NCBI GenBank assembly: GCA_036507855.1
Contig: DATCIJ010000018.1
Coordinates: 16,528 to 80,527 of the forward strand
DNA from: JABWBJ01 sp036507855
Lineage (GTDB): Bacteria; Gemmatimonadota; Gemmatimonadetes; Gemmatimonadales; Gemmatimonadaceae
Length of the DNA stretch: 64,000 bases
Direction: 5' to 3'
The notes under the pieces were generated by a model. That model worked only from the letters and a program-made list of their open reading frames with translations, made no database searches and had not been told where the DNA came from. Position 1 is the stretch's first letter, and the number at the start of each line of letters is the position of its first letter. The translations under genes and the position numbers were made by a program. Positions 34,132 to 43,444 of the stretch are shown piece after piece.

Positions 34132-35571
34132 ATGGCGTGGCTGATCGCGGGTCCGGCGACGTACGCTCTGCTGGCACTGCTCGCGCCGTCCACGCTGGAA
34201 CCCGCCGCTCGTCACGTCCTTGGGCTGGCAGGGTGGATGGCGCTGTGGTGGGTCACGGAGCCTGTGCCCCTTGCCGCGACCTCGCTCCTTCCGGCGGGTC
34301 TCTTCCCTGCACTCGGCGTCGTCACCGCGCGGGATGCCGTCTCGCCTTACGCGAACGAACTCGTCTTCCTGTTTCTCGGCGGATTCCTGCTCGCGGCCGC
34401 ATTGGAGCGCTGGAATGCGCATGCGCGAATCGCCTACGGTCTTATCTCGGCGATCGGCCTTTCGAGTCGCCGTATTGTGCTGGGCGTGATGGTCGCCACG
34501 GCCTTCATCTCGATGTGGATTTCGAATACGGCAACAGCGGCCATGATGTATCCCATCGTGCTCGCCATAACGCCCCTGTTTGGCGGCGCCACCCGCGACG
34601 CCCGCAACACGTGTACCGCGCTGTTGCTCGGCATGGCGTACGCCGCGTCGATCGGCGGCATGGGCACGCTGCTGGGAACACCCCCCAACCTCATTCTCGC
34701 CGGCGCGGCGCGTGAGTTGGCGGGACAGGAAGTGTCCTTCCTGTCGTTCCTGGCTCTCGGCCTCCCTATGGTCGCGATCCTCCTCCCCCTCTGCTGGGCA
34801 CTCCTGGTGTTCGTGATCTTTCCTTCCCGAGCCACGCTCGATGCCAGTGCGAGTGCCGTGCTGCGGGATCGGCGCGCAGCGCTTGGTCCGCTGCGAGGAG
34901 GAGAACTGGCCACGCTGTGTGTCTTCACGGCGACGGCGGTCGCCTGGCTGGCGCGCGAGCGCAAGGTGTTGGGCAGCGTGATCATCCCAGGCTTGGTCGA
35001 CATCGCCCCTCGATTGACCGACGCCACGATCGGGGTCCTGGGTGCGCTGATTCTTTTCGTCGTCCCAGCTCGCGAGCGCGACGGATCGACGCGGGCGCTG
35101 CTGAGCTGGGACGAAGCACGACTCATCCCGTGGGACGTGCTTCTGCTTTTCGGCGGTGGCCTTTCCCTCGCGGCGGCCATGGAATCCACCGGGCTCGCGC
35201 CCTGGCTCGGCGATCAGATGAGCGGGTTGGGCAGCCTGCCCCCGATCGCCCTCTACCTTGGACTCGCCGTCTTTGTGCTGGCGTTGAGTGAACTCGCTTC
35301 AAACACCGCCGCCGCGACAATGATGATGCCGATCGTTGCCACGCTGGCCAGGGCCGTGGGCCAGCCTCCGCTCCTCCTCATGCTGATCGCGGCGCTGGCA
35401 GCGTCCACCGGATTCGCGCTGCCTGTCGCGACGCCACCAAACACCATCGTATTTGGGTCAGGTCAGGTGCGCGTTCGCGACATGGCGAAGGCCGGACTGC
35501 TGCTTGACGCCGTCGCCGTGCTTCTCGTGGTCGCGGTAGTCTGGCTGATGTTCCCGTTGGTCTTCGGCTAA
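34132..35571 (+). CDS. SLC13/DASS-family sodium-dependent anion transporter
   Basis: The 479-residue protein has about 11-12 hydrophobic segments. The two Ser-Asn-Thr sodium-site motifs are present: ISNTATAAMMYPI near residue 125 and ELASNTAAATMMMPI near residue 385. WWVTEPVPLAATSLLPAGLFP near residue 35 is typical of DASS carriers for dicarboxylates, sulfate or phosphate. The substrate cannot be told. ATG 34132 is 35 nt after the murB stop. Its TAA stop overlaps the TerC gene stop (CTAA). Confidence 0.9.
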   Translation: MAWLIAGPATYALLALLAPSTLEPAARHVLGLAGWMALWWVTEPVPLAATSLLPAGLFPALGVVTARDAVSPYANELVFLFLGGFLLAAALERWNAHARIAYGLISAIGLSSRRIVLGVMVATAFISMWISNTATAAMMYPIVLAITPLFGGATRDARNTCTALLLGMAYAASIGGMGTLLGTPPNLILAGAARELAGQEVSFLSFLALGLPMVAILLPLCWALLVFVIFPSRATLDASASAVLRDRRAALGPLRGGELATLCVFTATAVAWLARERKVLGSVIIPGLVDIAPRLTDATIGVLGALILFVVPARERDGSTRALLSWDEARLIPWDVLLLFGGGLSLAAAMESTGLAPWLGDQMSGLGSLPPIALYLGLAVFVLALSELASNTAAATMMMPIVATLARAVGQPPLLLMLIAALAASTGFALPVATPPNTIVFGSGQVRVRDMAKAGLLLDAVAVLLVVAVVWLMFPLVFG

Positions 35572-36563
35572 CGGAGGTCGGCGTCGGTCGTTACTGACGC
35601 CTGCTCGACCCGGCGGTCGCGCCGCGTCGCCATCACGGACGCAACGGCGCCGATGACGAGAATGGTGATGACCATTCCGAGCATGTAGAGGTTGACGTTC
35701 GGTCCGAACTGCTCCTTCAGCAGGTCGGCCGTCAGCATCTTGGCTCCGATCAATCCGAGGATCGCGGAAAGGGACGTCTTCAGGTACCGGAACTTCTCGA
35801 TCGCCCCCGCCAGCGCGAAGTAGAGCGAGCGGAGCCCCAGAATGGCGAACACATTGCTGGTGAAGACCAGGAATGGATCGGCCGTGATGGCAAAGGCGGC
35901 GGGAATCGAATCCAGCGCGAAGACGAGATCCATCGCTTCGATCAGCACCAGCCCCACCGCCAGCGGCGTGAGCATGCGGCGAGCGTCGACGATCGCCGTG
36001 AAGTGAGGGCCGTTGAACTGCCCTGTGACGGGGAAGAACCGTCGGAGTTGCCGGATGATGAAGACCTCGTCGGTCTCCAGATGTCCCTCGTCGCGCGTAA
36101 ACAGCATCTTCGCCGCGGTATAGAGCAGGAAGGCGCCGAAGAGGTACAGAATCCAGTGATACCGCGCGATCAGCGCGGTGCCGACAACGATCATGACCCC
36201 GCGCATAACGAGTGCGCCCAGGATACCCCAGAAGAGTACACGGTGCTGGAACTGCGCCGGGATCCGCAGGTGCGCGAAGATCATCGCCATCACGAACACG
36301 TTGTCCGCGCTCAGCGAGAGCTCGATCAGGTAGGCGGTAATGAATTTCAACGCGGCCAGCCGGCCGTCGTTCATGTTGCCGTCGATCCGGTCGATATGGG
36401 TGCCCAGCCCCAGCCATTGGTGGTCGTATGCCAGGTGGACAAACCCGGTGAATGCCATCGCCAGCACCACCAGCACGGCCGTGAACGCCAGCGCCTCGCG
36501 CACAGAGACGACGTGCGCCTTCCTGTTTATCACCCCGAGGTCGATGGCAAGCATCACGAGCAC
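35568..36563 (-). CDS. TerC/Alx-family integral membrane protein
   Basis: The 331-residue protein (GTG start at 36563) has seven or more hydrophobic segments with the family's acidic motifs: ELSLSADNVFVMAMIF and DLVFALDSIPAAFAIT, whose aspartates are thought to bind metal. RKAHVVSVREAL near the start is typical of Alx/TerC. In E. coli Alx is a manganese exporter controlled by a pH-sensing riboswitch. The open frame continues upstream with YTIWAWGGFLLF before the GTG, residues that belong to helix 1 in homologues. The true start may therefore be a non-standard codon upstream. Confidence 0.88.
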   Translation of the reverse strand: MLVMLAIDLGVINRKAHVVSVREALAFTAVLVVLAMAFTGFVHLAYDHQWLGLGTHIDRIDGNMNDGRLAALKFITAYLIELSLSADNVFVMAMIFAHLRIPAQFQHRVLFWGILGALVMRGVMIVVGTALIARYHWILYLFGAFLLYTAAKMLFTRDEGHLETDEVFIIRQLRRFFPVTGQFNGPHFTAIVDARRMLTPLAVGLVLIEAMDLVFALDSIPAAFAITADPFLVFTSNVFAILGLRSLYFALAGAIEKFRYLKTSLSAILGLIGAKMLTADLLKEQFGPNVNLYMLGMVITILVIGAVASVMATRRDRRVEQASVTTDADLR

Positions 36564-36668
36564 GAAGAGGAGAAATCCTCCCCACGCCCAGATCGTGTAG
36601 TCGATTGGTCTATCCTCTACTGGTAGCTGCTCGAGTGTCGCGCCGGGAAGCTGGCGCCTGGGTGCCCG

Positions 36669-37040
36669 TCACGTCGACAGCCATTCGCGCCACGTGACTT
36701 CGTCCAATCCCACCGTGACGCGATGACCAAATCGCACGAGCGGTTGTTTCAGCATGCCCGGCTCCTCGGTGAGGCGCTTGAGCCACCAGTCGTCGGAGTG
36801 CATGGAACGGTGCAGCCCCAGATCCTGAAAGCGTCGCGAATCGCGGTCCACCAGGGTCGACACGTCAAAGCGCTCCGAGAATCGTCGAAGCTCTCCCAAT
36901 GCGGGACCGCGTTCCTGAAAGTCCACGAAATGCGTGACTACGCGGCGCTCCGCGAAGAATCTCAGCGCCTTGCGGGTGTCAGCGCTCTTGCGCGTCCCGA
37001 AGACCTGGACCTGGCGAGCTTGGGCAGTCGCGCCTGACAC
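36669..37040 (-). CDS. ArsC/Spx-family protein without the catalytic cysteine
   Basis: From GTG 37040 the product has 123 residues with a thioredoxin-like ArsC fold: VQVFGTRKSADTRKALRFF, VTHFVDFQERGPALGELRRF, PGMLKQPLVRFGHRVTVGLD and EVTWREWL. The redox cysteine of ArsC/Spx (CxxxxR) is replaced: the site reads KSADTRKA and there is no cysteine in the protein. Arsenate reduction is thus unlikely. It may act as an RNA-polymerase-binding or other regulatory Spx relative; that is inference. Confidence 0.75.
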   Translation of the reverse strand: MSGATAQARQVQVFGTRKSADTRKALRFFAERRVVTHFVDFQERGPALGELRRFSERFDVSTLVDRDSRRFQDLGLHRSMHSDDWWLKRLTEEPGMLKQPLVRFGHRVTVGLDEVTWREWLST

Positions 37041-37141
37041 GTGCGCCTCATCACGATGGTTGGCTCCGGCAGGTGCCCGAACGACACGGGTCGACTCGCT
37101 TGACCGCCCCCGGCGTCGGGTACGGCGAGTAATGTAGCCTT

Positions 37142-38131
37142 GTGCCGCGCGCGTTCCGTCCAGCATGGTGGCTGCCCGGGCCCCACACAATGACCATGTG
37201 GGGGAAGTTCATTCGCCGACGGGAGTTGACTGGCCTTCAATTCGAGCAGATACCCGCCGGCGACGGGGACGACCTTATGCTCGCCTCAGCCGAGTCACCT
37301 GCGTCGGGTCCAGTCCTCCTCCTACTGCATGGCCTGGAAGGCGGGTTGCGCTCCCATTACGTGAGCGGCATCTGGGCCCTTGCCCGCCGGAATGGATGGC
37401 AGCCGACGGTGCTCCTGTTCAGGACCTGCGACGGTCGGATGAATCGGGCGCGAAGGACCTACCACTCGGGCGAGACCACGGATCTGGACCTGATCGTTCG
37501 GCACCTGATCCTCGAGGATCCGACCCGGCCAATCGGGCTCGCCGGCATCTCCTTGGGCGCTAACGTGATGCTCAAGTGGCTAGGAGAGAAAGGAGATGGC
37601 GTCCCCGAACAGCTTCGGGCCACGATAGCGGTTTCCACGCCCTACGACCTTGCCCGTTCGAGCCGGGCCATCGATTCGGGCTTTGCCCGACTCTATCAGT
37701 GGAACTTCCTGAGATCGCTCAGGAAGAAGGCTCGATTGAAGGTGGCTCAGCACCCTGACATCTGCTCAGTCGAAGGCCTGGACACGCTCACCACGATGTG
37801 GGAGTTCGATGACCGATTCACTGCGCCGCTGCACGGCTTTCGCGACGCCGCGGATTACTACGCCCAGTGCAGCTCGATCCGGTTTCTTGTTGGCATTCGG
37901 CGCCCCACGCTCCTTCTGAGTGCGCGCGACGATCCATTCAACTCGGACGAGGTGCTGCGCGACGTGGAAGAGATCGCTGGTACGAACCCATACGTGCACG
38001 TGGAGTTTCACAGGCGAGGCGGCCATGTTGGCTTCGTCGGCGGCACTCCCTGGCATCCGGCGTACTATGTGGAGTCGCGGGTGGGATCGTTTCTGGCCCC
38101 TCATCTCGGCACATCGAACACCACTGAGTAA
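37142..38131 (+). CDS. YheT-like alpha/beta hydrolase
   Basis: The 329-residue protein starts at GTG 37142, giving the YheT-type N-terminus AFRPAWWLPGPH. Catalytic parts are LLLLHGLEGG, the nucleophile in LAGISLGANVMLKWLGE, the acid in SARDDPFN and the histidine in RRGGHVGFVGG. Relatives are cytoplasmic esterases or lipases of the EMB8/YheT group with unknown natural substrates. TAATGT ends 6 nt before the GTG without a ribosome site, so the mRNA may be leaderless. Confidence 0.9.
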   Translation: MPRAFRPAWWLPGPHTMTMWGKFIRRRELTGLQFEQIPAGDGDDLMLASAESPASGPVLLLLHGLEGGLRSHYVSGIWALARRNGWQPTVLLFRTCDGRMNRARRTYHSGETTDLDLIVRHLILEDPTRPIGLAGISLGANVMLKWLGEKGDGVPEQLRATIAVSTPYDLARSSRAIDSGFARLYQWNFLRSLRKKARLKVAQHPDICSVEGLDTLTTMWEFDDRFTAPLHGFRDAADYYAQCSSIRFLVGIRRPTLLLSARDDPFNSDEVLRDVEEIAGTNPYVHVEFHRRGGHVGFVGGTPWHPAYYVESRVGSFLAPHLGTSNTTE

Positions 38132-38151
38132 CAGCGAGCTGGAATGGACCA

Positions 38152-38421
38152 ATGTCGGATGCGCTCCTTTTCGCTCTGATCTTCGGCGGCCTGTTCGTTC
38201 TTCGGATCATTCTGGCCACGATTTTTTTTGGTCTCATTCTCCCGGCCGACGACCACTGTCCCAACTGTGACCAGCCCACCCTTCGAGTCGCGTCGGCGCT
38301 CGACCGCGTTCTCCCGTGGTTTCGACGTAGCTGGTGCCTGCGTTGTGGATGGCACGGCGTCCTGCGCCGTGGGACGGTGACGGTGGAGCCGAGCAGGACG
38401 GAAACACTTACGCGTCGGTGA
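38152..38421 (+). CDS. Small membrane protein with zinc-ribbon
   Basis: The 89-residue protein has an N-terminal transmembrane helix (LLFALIFGGLFVLRIILATIFFGLIL). It is followed by CPNC near residue 36 and CLRC near residue 62, a likely zinc ribbon. The gene lies 20 nt after the yheT-like stop and converges on the next gene (14-nt overlap). Function unknown. Confidence 0.7.
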   Translation: MSDALLFALIFGGLFVLRIILATIFFGLILPADDHCPNCDQPTLRVASALDRVLPWFRRSWCLRCGWHGVLRRGTVTVEPSRTETLTRR

Positions 38422-38716
38422 CGCTCTGGCGGCCGGAGTCTTTCGCGAAGAGCACAAGCCATTCAGGCCAGTTTCCGCTCAAATCGAAGAAGTCCTCGAA
38501 GTACACGAGCCCGGCGTTCTCGAGATCGCCGATCAGAGCCTGGAGAGCGGAATCGTCGAGGATGGGACCAATGACTATCAGTTCGCCTTCGACGCGAAAC
38601 TCCTGATCGGTCAGGTTCAGCCGCTCGTCGATGGTCGAGCGGGTAATTCCGACTCGTTCAAAGGACCTGCGCCTGATGATGAGGCTCGGATTGTTCGTTG
38701 AGAGTTCGAGCGGCAT
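38408..38716 (-). CDS. Hypothetical protein
   Basis: The 102-residue acidic protein starts at ATG 38716 and contains IIRRRSFERVGITRSTIDER, LIVIGPILDDSALQALIGDL and YFEDFFDLSGNWPEWLVLFA. No membrane or signal segment and no known domain is visible. It is divergent from mnmG and overlaps the preceding gene's 3' end. Codon use and length suggest a real gene of unknown role. Confidence 0.55.
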   Translation of the reverse strand: MPLELSTNNPSLIIRRRSFERVGITRSTIDERLNLTDQEFRVEGELIVIGPILDDSALQALIGDLENAGLVYFEDFFDLSGNWPEWLVLFAKDSGRQSVTDA

Positions 38717-38794
38717 GGAATGGAATGGCGAATGGGGAATGTGGCGCAGGTACTGACCGATGCACGAGCCCCCCTGCCCCGCTACCTTCCGCGA

Positions 38795-40741
38795 ATGTCT
38801 CGCAAGAGCGCGCCGCATCAGGCTGAGGCGCAATTTGACGTGATCGTCATCGGCGCCGGGCACGCCGGAACCGAGGCGGCTGTGGCTGCCGCGCGCCTCG
38901 GGTGCACCGTAGGCCTCATCACCAGCGCGCTCGAGACAATTGGCCAGATGTCGTGCAATCCGGCGATCGGCGGCGTAGCCAAGGGCACAGTGGTTCGCGA
39001 GGTGGACGCCATGGGTGGGATAATGGCGCGTGCCACCGACCTGGCGATGATCCAGTTCCGCATGCTGAATCGCGGCAAGGGCGCCGCGGTTTGGGCCCCC
39101 AGAGCGCAGTGCGATCGCGGCCTGTACCGACGCGCGGTCCGGTCGCTGCTCGAGCAGCACGTCCGACTGAAAACCGTTCAGGGCACAGTGGCAAGACTGC
39201 TCTGGGACGGAAACGAACTTGCCGGCGTGGAAACGATGGAAGGCCGCCGGTTCGACTCCCGATGTGTCGTGCTCACGACCGGTACGTTCCTGCGCGGCCG
39301 CATTCACATCGGTACGGAGACGCGAATTGCAGGTGGCCGCGCCGGCGAAGCGTCAACCGTCGATCTTGCTGAACAACTGGAACAGGCGGGACTCGAAGTG
39401 GCTCGCTTCAAGACCGGAACGCCGCCTCGGATTGACGGAAGAACGGTTGATCTCGATCGGTTGCAGCGGCAGGAGAGCGAAGTCGAGGCGTTCGACTACT
39501 CGTGGTCGCACTTCTGGGCTGAGAAGCGATCTACGCCTGCCGGCACGCGTCATCCCGCCCAGCTCCCGTGCTGGATCACGTTTCTCGAGGAGGACGGCAA
39601 GCGGATCATCCACGACCGCCTGTCGGAATCGGCGATGTATGGCGGCGCGATCAGCGCGCGCGGTCCACGGTACTGCCCTTCCGTTGAAGACAAGGTCGTC
39701 CGCTTTCCCGACGCGGAACGGCATCAACTGTTTCTCGAGCCCGAGGGGCACGACACAAGCGAGCTTTACGTCAACGGATTGTCGACCTCATTGCCCGCGC
39801 CTGTGCAGCTGGAGATTCTCCGTTCCATCGAGGGACTTGCCGGCGTGCAGATGACCAGGGCCGGATATGCGATCGAATACGACTACTTCCCCCCAACGCA
39901 GTTGTGGCCCTCGCTCGAGAGCCGCGCGATTCCCGGTCTTTTCTTCGCTGGTCAAGTCAATGGTACGACTGGATACGAGGAGGCCGCGGGTCAGGGACTC
40001 GTGGCCGGCCTCAATGCCGGCCGTCGCGCCCTGAGTGCCGAGCCTGTCATTCTCGGGCGTGAGACATCGTACATAGGTGTTCTCATCGATGACCTGGTCA
40101 CGCGTGGTGTGGACGAGCCTTATCGCCTATTTACTTCACGCTCGGAATTCCGGCTCACGGTGCGTCAGGACAATGCTCTCCGGCGCCTTGCACCCATCGC
40201 CGCGTCGCTGGGAATGTTCGAAGCGCGTGAACAAGCGCGTGTCGATTCCCGCTTTGAACGCGAGGCTGAGCTTGGGCGACGGGCGCGCGAAACGGCCCTG
40301 AGTCCCGCCAGGGCGAATACGGTTTTGGAGCGCGCGGGAAGCGCACCCATTCGCGAGGCGGCGCGAATCGCGGAGCTGACTCGACGGCACGGTGTTAGTC
40401 TGCGGCAGCTGATCGAAGCTTCCGAAGCAGAGGCGAGCCTGGATCCCGATGCGCTCACGACGGTGGAGCTGGAGCTGAAGTACGCGGGTTATTTCGAACG
40501 GGAACGTGTTCACGCGGAAAAGTTGAGGCGTATGTCCCAGCTTGCGTTGCCCGCCGACCTTCCCTACGGCGAGTTCATGTCGCTCTCGACGGAGGCACGC
40601 CAGAAACTCTCGGCGAGACGACCGTCGACGCTGGCGCAGGCCGCGGGCATTCCGGGCGTCAGCCCCAGCGATCTCCAGAACCTTCTTCTGGAGCTCGAAC
40701 GGCGGCGGCGATTGATGGACGCCTCGCCGGTTCTGTCGTGA
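38795..40741 (+). CDS. mnmG: tRNA uridine-5-carboxymethylaminomethyl modification enzyme MnmG (GidA)
   Basis: The 648-residue FAD protein, with MnmE, installs the cmnm5 group at the wobble uridine of several tRNAs. The FAD motif is VIVIGAGHAGTEAAVAAARLG. Other signatures are SCNPAIGGVAKG, TTGTFLRGRIHIG, FKTGTPPRIDG and FFAGQVNGTTGYEEAAGQG, and a C-terminal helical domain (SLRQLIEASEAEASLD to the end) binds MnmE. ATG 38795 starts close to the FAD motif. mnmG lies upstream of parAB, as in many chromosomes near the origin, but mnmE and rsmG are not adjacent. Confidence 0.97.
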   Translation: MSRKSAPHQAEAQFDVIVIGAGHAGTEAAVAAARLGCTVGLITSALETIGQMSCNPAIGGVAKGTVVREVDAMGGIMARATDLAMIQFRMLNRGKGAAVWAPRAQCDRGLYRRAVRSLLEQHVRLKTVQGTVARLLWDGNELAGVETMEGRRFDSRCVVLTTGTFLRGRIHIGTETRIAGGRAGEASTVDLAEQLEQAGLEVARFKTGTPPRIDGRTVDLDRLQRQESEVEAFDYSWSHFWAEKRSTPAGTRHPAQLPCWITFLEEDGKRIIHDRLSESAMYGGAISARGPRYCPSVEDKVVRFPDAERHQLFLEPEGHDTSELYVNGLSTSLPAPVQLEILRSIEGLAGVQMTRAGYAIEYDYFPPTQLWPSLESRAIPGLFFAGQVNGTTGYEEAAGQGLVAGLNAGRRALSAEPVILGRETSYIGVLIDDLVTRGVDEPYRLFTSRSEFRLTVRQDNALRRLAPIAASLGMFEAREQARVDSRFEREAELGRRARETALSPARANTVLERAGSAPIREAARIAELTRRHGVSLRQLIEASEAEASLDPDALTTVELELKYAGYFERERVHAEKLRRMSQLALPADLPYGEFMSLSTEARQKLSARRPSTLAQAAGIPGVSPSDLQNLLLELERRRRLMDASPVLS

Positions 40742-40793
40742 GGAAGTCTGTGCGCGCGGGACGATCGACGGCCTCCTCACGAGTTCAGACCTG

Positions 40794-42818
40794 GTGACGA
40801 CTGATCGAGTCTGGCTCGCGCGACTCTGGGCGGTTGCACTCACGATCCTGTCGCTTTTCCCATTTGCCAACTGGATTGCCGGAGGGCACGCGGCCCCCTG
40901 GTACTCCGATTCGGCATCGGAGTGGCTCAGTGGTTCGGCGATTTCCATAGGATCAGCAGTCGTGCTGTTCCTGGTCTTGCGGCGCTTCGACTGGTGGCCA
41001 ACCGGATGGGCGCGGATCGCGGCAGCCGCACACCGGCACGGCGCGCTGACCGGACTCCTGCTGGGCGCACTGTCCCTCGCCCTCTTTGCCGTGGTTGCGC
41101 TCAAGGTCCTTTCCGGGCGCCCGCTTCTGATCGATGAGATCGTGCAGGTCATGCAGGCCCGGATACTGGCCGAAGGACATTTGTCGCGCCCGGCCGACAT
41201 CAATCCGGAGTTCTTCAGCGCGTTGCACGTTGTCGAGGTGAACGGGACGGTATTTTCGCAGTTCCCGCCGGGTGGACCCCTCATGCTGGTGCCGGGGGTG
41301 ATGGCCGGAATGGCATGGCTGACCGGTCCGGTCTTCGGTGCCATCGCGGTGGTGGCTTTCTGGTGGTTCGTGCGAAGGCCCGGGGAGTCGCCGGGAGTCG
41401 CGTTAGGCGCCGCTGCCCTGCTGGCCGTGACTCCATTCATGGTGTTCATGGCCGGGTCTCACATGAACCATGTCCCGACGCTGGCGTGGCTGTGCCTCGC
41501 GCTCGTGGGCCTGCGATCGATAACGGGCGAGGATGGAGCGCGCCCGATGCCGGCGCTGCTCACCGGGTTGTGCCTGGGAATGATGATCTCGATTCGACCC
41601 ATGGACGGCGCGGCGTTCGCCCTGCCAGCCGGCTTGTGGTTGTTGGCCAGAACAGTGCGACGACGCACGACCCTCGCCACTCTCCTGGCATCCGGAGTTG
41701 GGGTGGGGCTGCCGGTCGCGGCGGTCCTCGCCTACAACGTCGCCACGACCGGGGCTGCGACGTTGTTCGGATACGAACTGCTTTGGGGCGCGAGTCATGG
41801 GCTTGGATTCCATCGGGCGCCCTGGGGCGTGACGCATACGCCGGCCCGCGGTGTCGAACTGGTCAACCTCTACTTCCTGCGCCTGCAGACCTATCTGTTC
41901 GAGACACCGCTGCCTTCGCTGTTGCCGGCGATAGCGGCGCTTGCATTGGTGCGTCGTCTGAACTCCTTCGATCGATACCTGCTTGCGAGTTCGGCGCTCC
42001 TTGTGCTCGGGTACTTCGCGTACTGGCATGACGGGTTCTTTCTGGGGCCGCGCTTCTTCTATCTCCTGCTCCCTGCCCTCGTGCTGTGGACGGTGCGCTT
42101 GCCGGCAATTGCGCGAGATCGGTTTCCCACGCTGGGTGCGGATCGCCTGGTTCTGCTCACGTTCGCGGTAAGCGCCGCCGTTGCGGTTCTGGTTTCGGTG
42201 CCCGCCCGCGCTCGACGGTATGCCGGAGCCTACTCCTCGATGCGCCAGGATTACGTCGCGCCGGCGGCGAGGGCAGGCGTAGAGGACGCATTGATCTTCG
42301 TGCGGGAGAGTTGGGGGGCGCAGCTCATTGTGCGACTCTGGGGACTGGGTATTTCCCGAAGCGACGCCGAGGCCCTCTATCGCACTGTGGATTCGTGCAT
42401 TCTCGACGCGACCATCGCCGGACTTGAGGGCAGCGGGATCCGTGGCCAGTCGGCTCTGGCCCCCTTGCGGCCTTTGACGAGCGACTCGCTGCGGGTAATC
42501 GAAAGCGAGCTATCACCCGACAGGACTGAACGCATGTTGCCTGGTGCGACATACTCGCCCGCGTGCCAGCGGCGCCTGCTCGAGGATCGTGGCGGCTACA
42601 CATTTCTCACGCCATTGCTGGCGCGGGACGTCGGATCGAACATCTACGCCCGGGACCTGCACGCCCGCGACACATTGCTCCTGCGGCGGTACGCGCATCG
42701 TTCGGTGTATGTGTTGCGGGCGATGTCGAGCGCGGCAGGTGCCCCGCTGCTTCTTGAGCCCCTGGCAATGGATTCGGCGCGCGCCGAGTGGGCAGGGACG
42801 CCGGTTCCAGACCGCTGA
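40794..42818 (+). CDS. GT39-like polytopic membrane glycosyltransferase
   Basis: The 674-residue protein has about 10-12 transmembrane helices in the first 450 residues and a soluble C-terminal domain of about 200 residues. LLIDEIVQVMQARILAEGHL in the first loop carries the acidic pair of PMT/ArnT-type glycosyltransferases, which use polyprenyl-phosphate sugars outside the inner membrane. FSQFPPGGPLMLVPG fits the same group. The acceptor is unknown. The start is GTG 40794. It sits between mnmG and parA where rsmG is often found. Confidence 0.75.
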   Translation: MTTDRVWLARLWAVALTILSLFPFANWIAGGHAAPWYSDSASEWLSGSAISIGSAVVLFLVLRRFDWWPTGWARIAAAAHRHGALTGLLLGALSLALFAVVALKVLSGRPLLIDEIVQVMQARILAEGHLSRPADINPEFFSALHVVEVNGTVFSQFPPGGPLMLVPGVMAGMAWLTGPVFGAIAVVAFWWFVRRPGESPGVALGAAALLAVTPFMVFMAGSHMNHVPTLAWLCLALVGLRSITGEDGARPMPALLTGLCLGMMISIRPMDGAAFALPAGLWLLARTVRRRTTLATLLASGVGVGLPVAAVLAYNVATTGAATLFGYELLWGASHGLGFHRAPWGVTHTPARGVELVNLYFLRLQTYLFETPLPSLLPAIAALALVRRLNSFDRYLLASSALLVLGYFAYWHDGFFLGPRFFYLLLPALVLWTVRLPAIARDRFPTLGADRLVLLTFAVSAAVAVLVSVPARARRYAGAYSSMRQDYVAPAARAGVEDALIFVRESWGAQLIVRLWGLGISRSDAEALYRTVDSCILDATIAGLEGSGIRGQSALAPLRPLTSDSLRVIESELSPDRTERMLPGATYSPACQRRLLEDRGGYTFLTPLLARDVGSNIYARDLHARDTLLLRRYAHRSVYVLRAMSSAAGAPLLLEPLAMDSARAEWAGTPVPDR

Positions 42819-43444
42819 GTCCGAATGCGCACCCCCTTCCAGGGGCATGTTAGTATTAAAGTATCACTAAATACCAAATCAGTCTTCGTTGATCGCGGGC
42901 CCGGCTCGAGTTCACAAGGGGATGCGCCGCAGGATTCGAGTGCCTAACGATTCCACGGGCGCCGCGATGACCGGGCAGCAGAGAAGGGCCGGGCAGGGCC
43001 AACCGGACGCAGGGCGGCGTCAAACTCGGTGGGGACCGGCGCGGAGTCTCGCTGATACGGACGAACGTGGGCAGGACGTGGTGGATAACTCCGGCCCTCG
43101 TCCTGGTGGGCGTCCTGGATATGACGCCTCACCAGAGTAATACCGGCATACCAACTTCGATGGGCGCAGGCACCAAGTCCCGACGGCATTGCGAGAGCCA
43201 GTGTCATAAACTATTGATGGCTAATACTTTAGCTGCATCGACCCCCGTGGTTCTTTGCGGCAACGCTCGAACAGCTCGGTAATTCCAGAAGGAAGACTGT
43301 CTGCTGAGCCTGGATTCAAAGCTGAATCGCTTTCCACAACCGCGACCAATCTTCCCACATGGATGTTCCACGTGGAACATGACAATGGCCTGAGGATTGG
43401 GATGGAGGTATTATCGGGGCCATTCAATCCCGAACCCAGCAGCC
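42819..43444. other. Origin-like intergenic region upstream of parA
   Basis: This 626-bp stretch has no convincing gene; small open frames inside it have no recognisable content. It holds an AT-rich tract with the inverted repeat TTAGT-N11-ACTAA (42850-42870), a second AT-rich tract with the hairpin GCTAA-TACT-TTAGC (43220-43233), and the octamer TAAAGTAT in opposite orientation in both tracts. Two DnaA-box-like 9-mers (43080-43088, 43330-43338) and a parS site (43364-43379) are also present. It may be an origin or a partition/regulatory region. Confidence 0.5.
43364..43379. promoter_or_regulatory. parS centromere site
   Basis: TGTTCCACGTGGAACA is a perfect 16-bp palindrome that differs from the canonical parS (TGTTTCACGTGAAACA) only by one symmetric substitution. 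It lies 65 bp before parA and should be bound by the ParB encoded downstream. Confidence 0.92.

Noticed and set aside
42889..43140. 83-residue open frame in the intergenic region before parA
   Set aside because: Composition is Gly/Arg-rich without any motif and there is no ribosome site; treated as part of the origin-like region.
43290..43320. GAAGGAAGACTGTCTGC as SRP RNA core
   Set aside because: The tetraloop and flanking helix of 4.5S RNA are absent.
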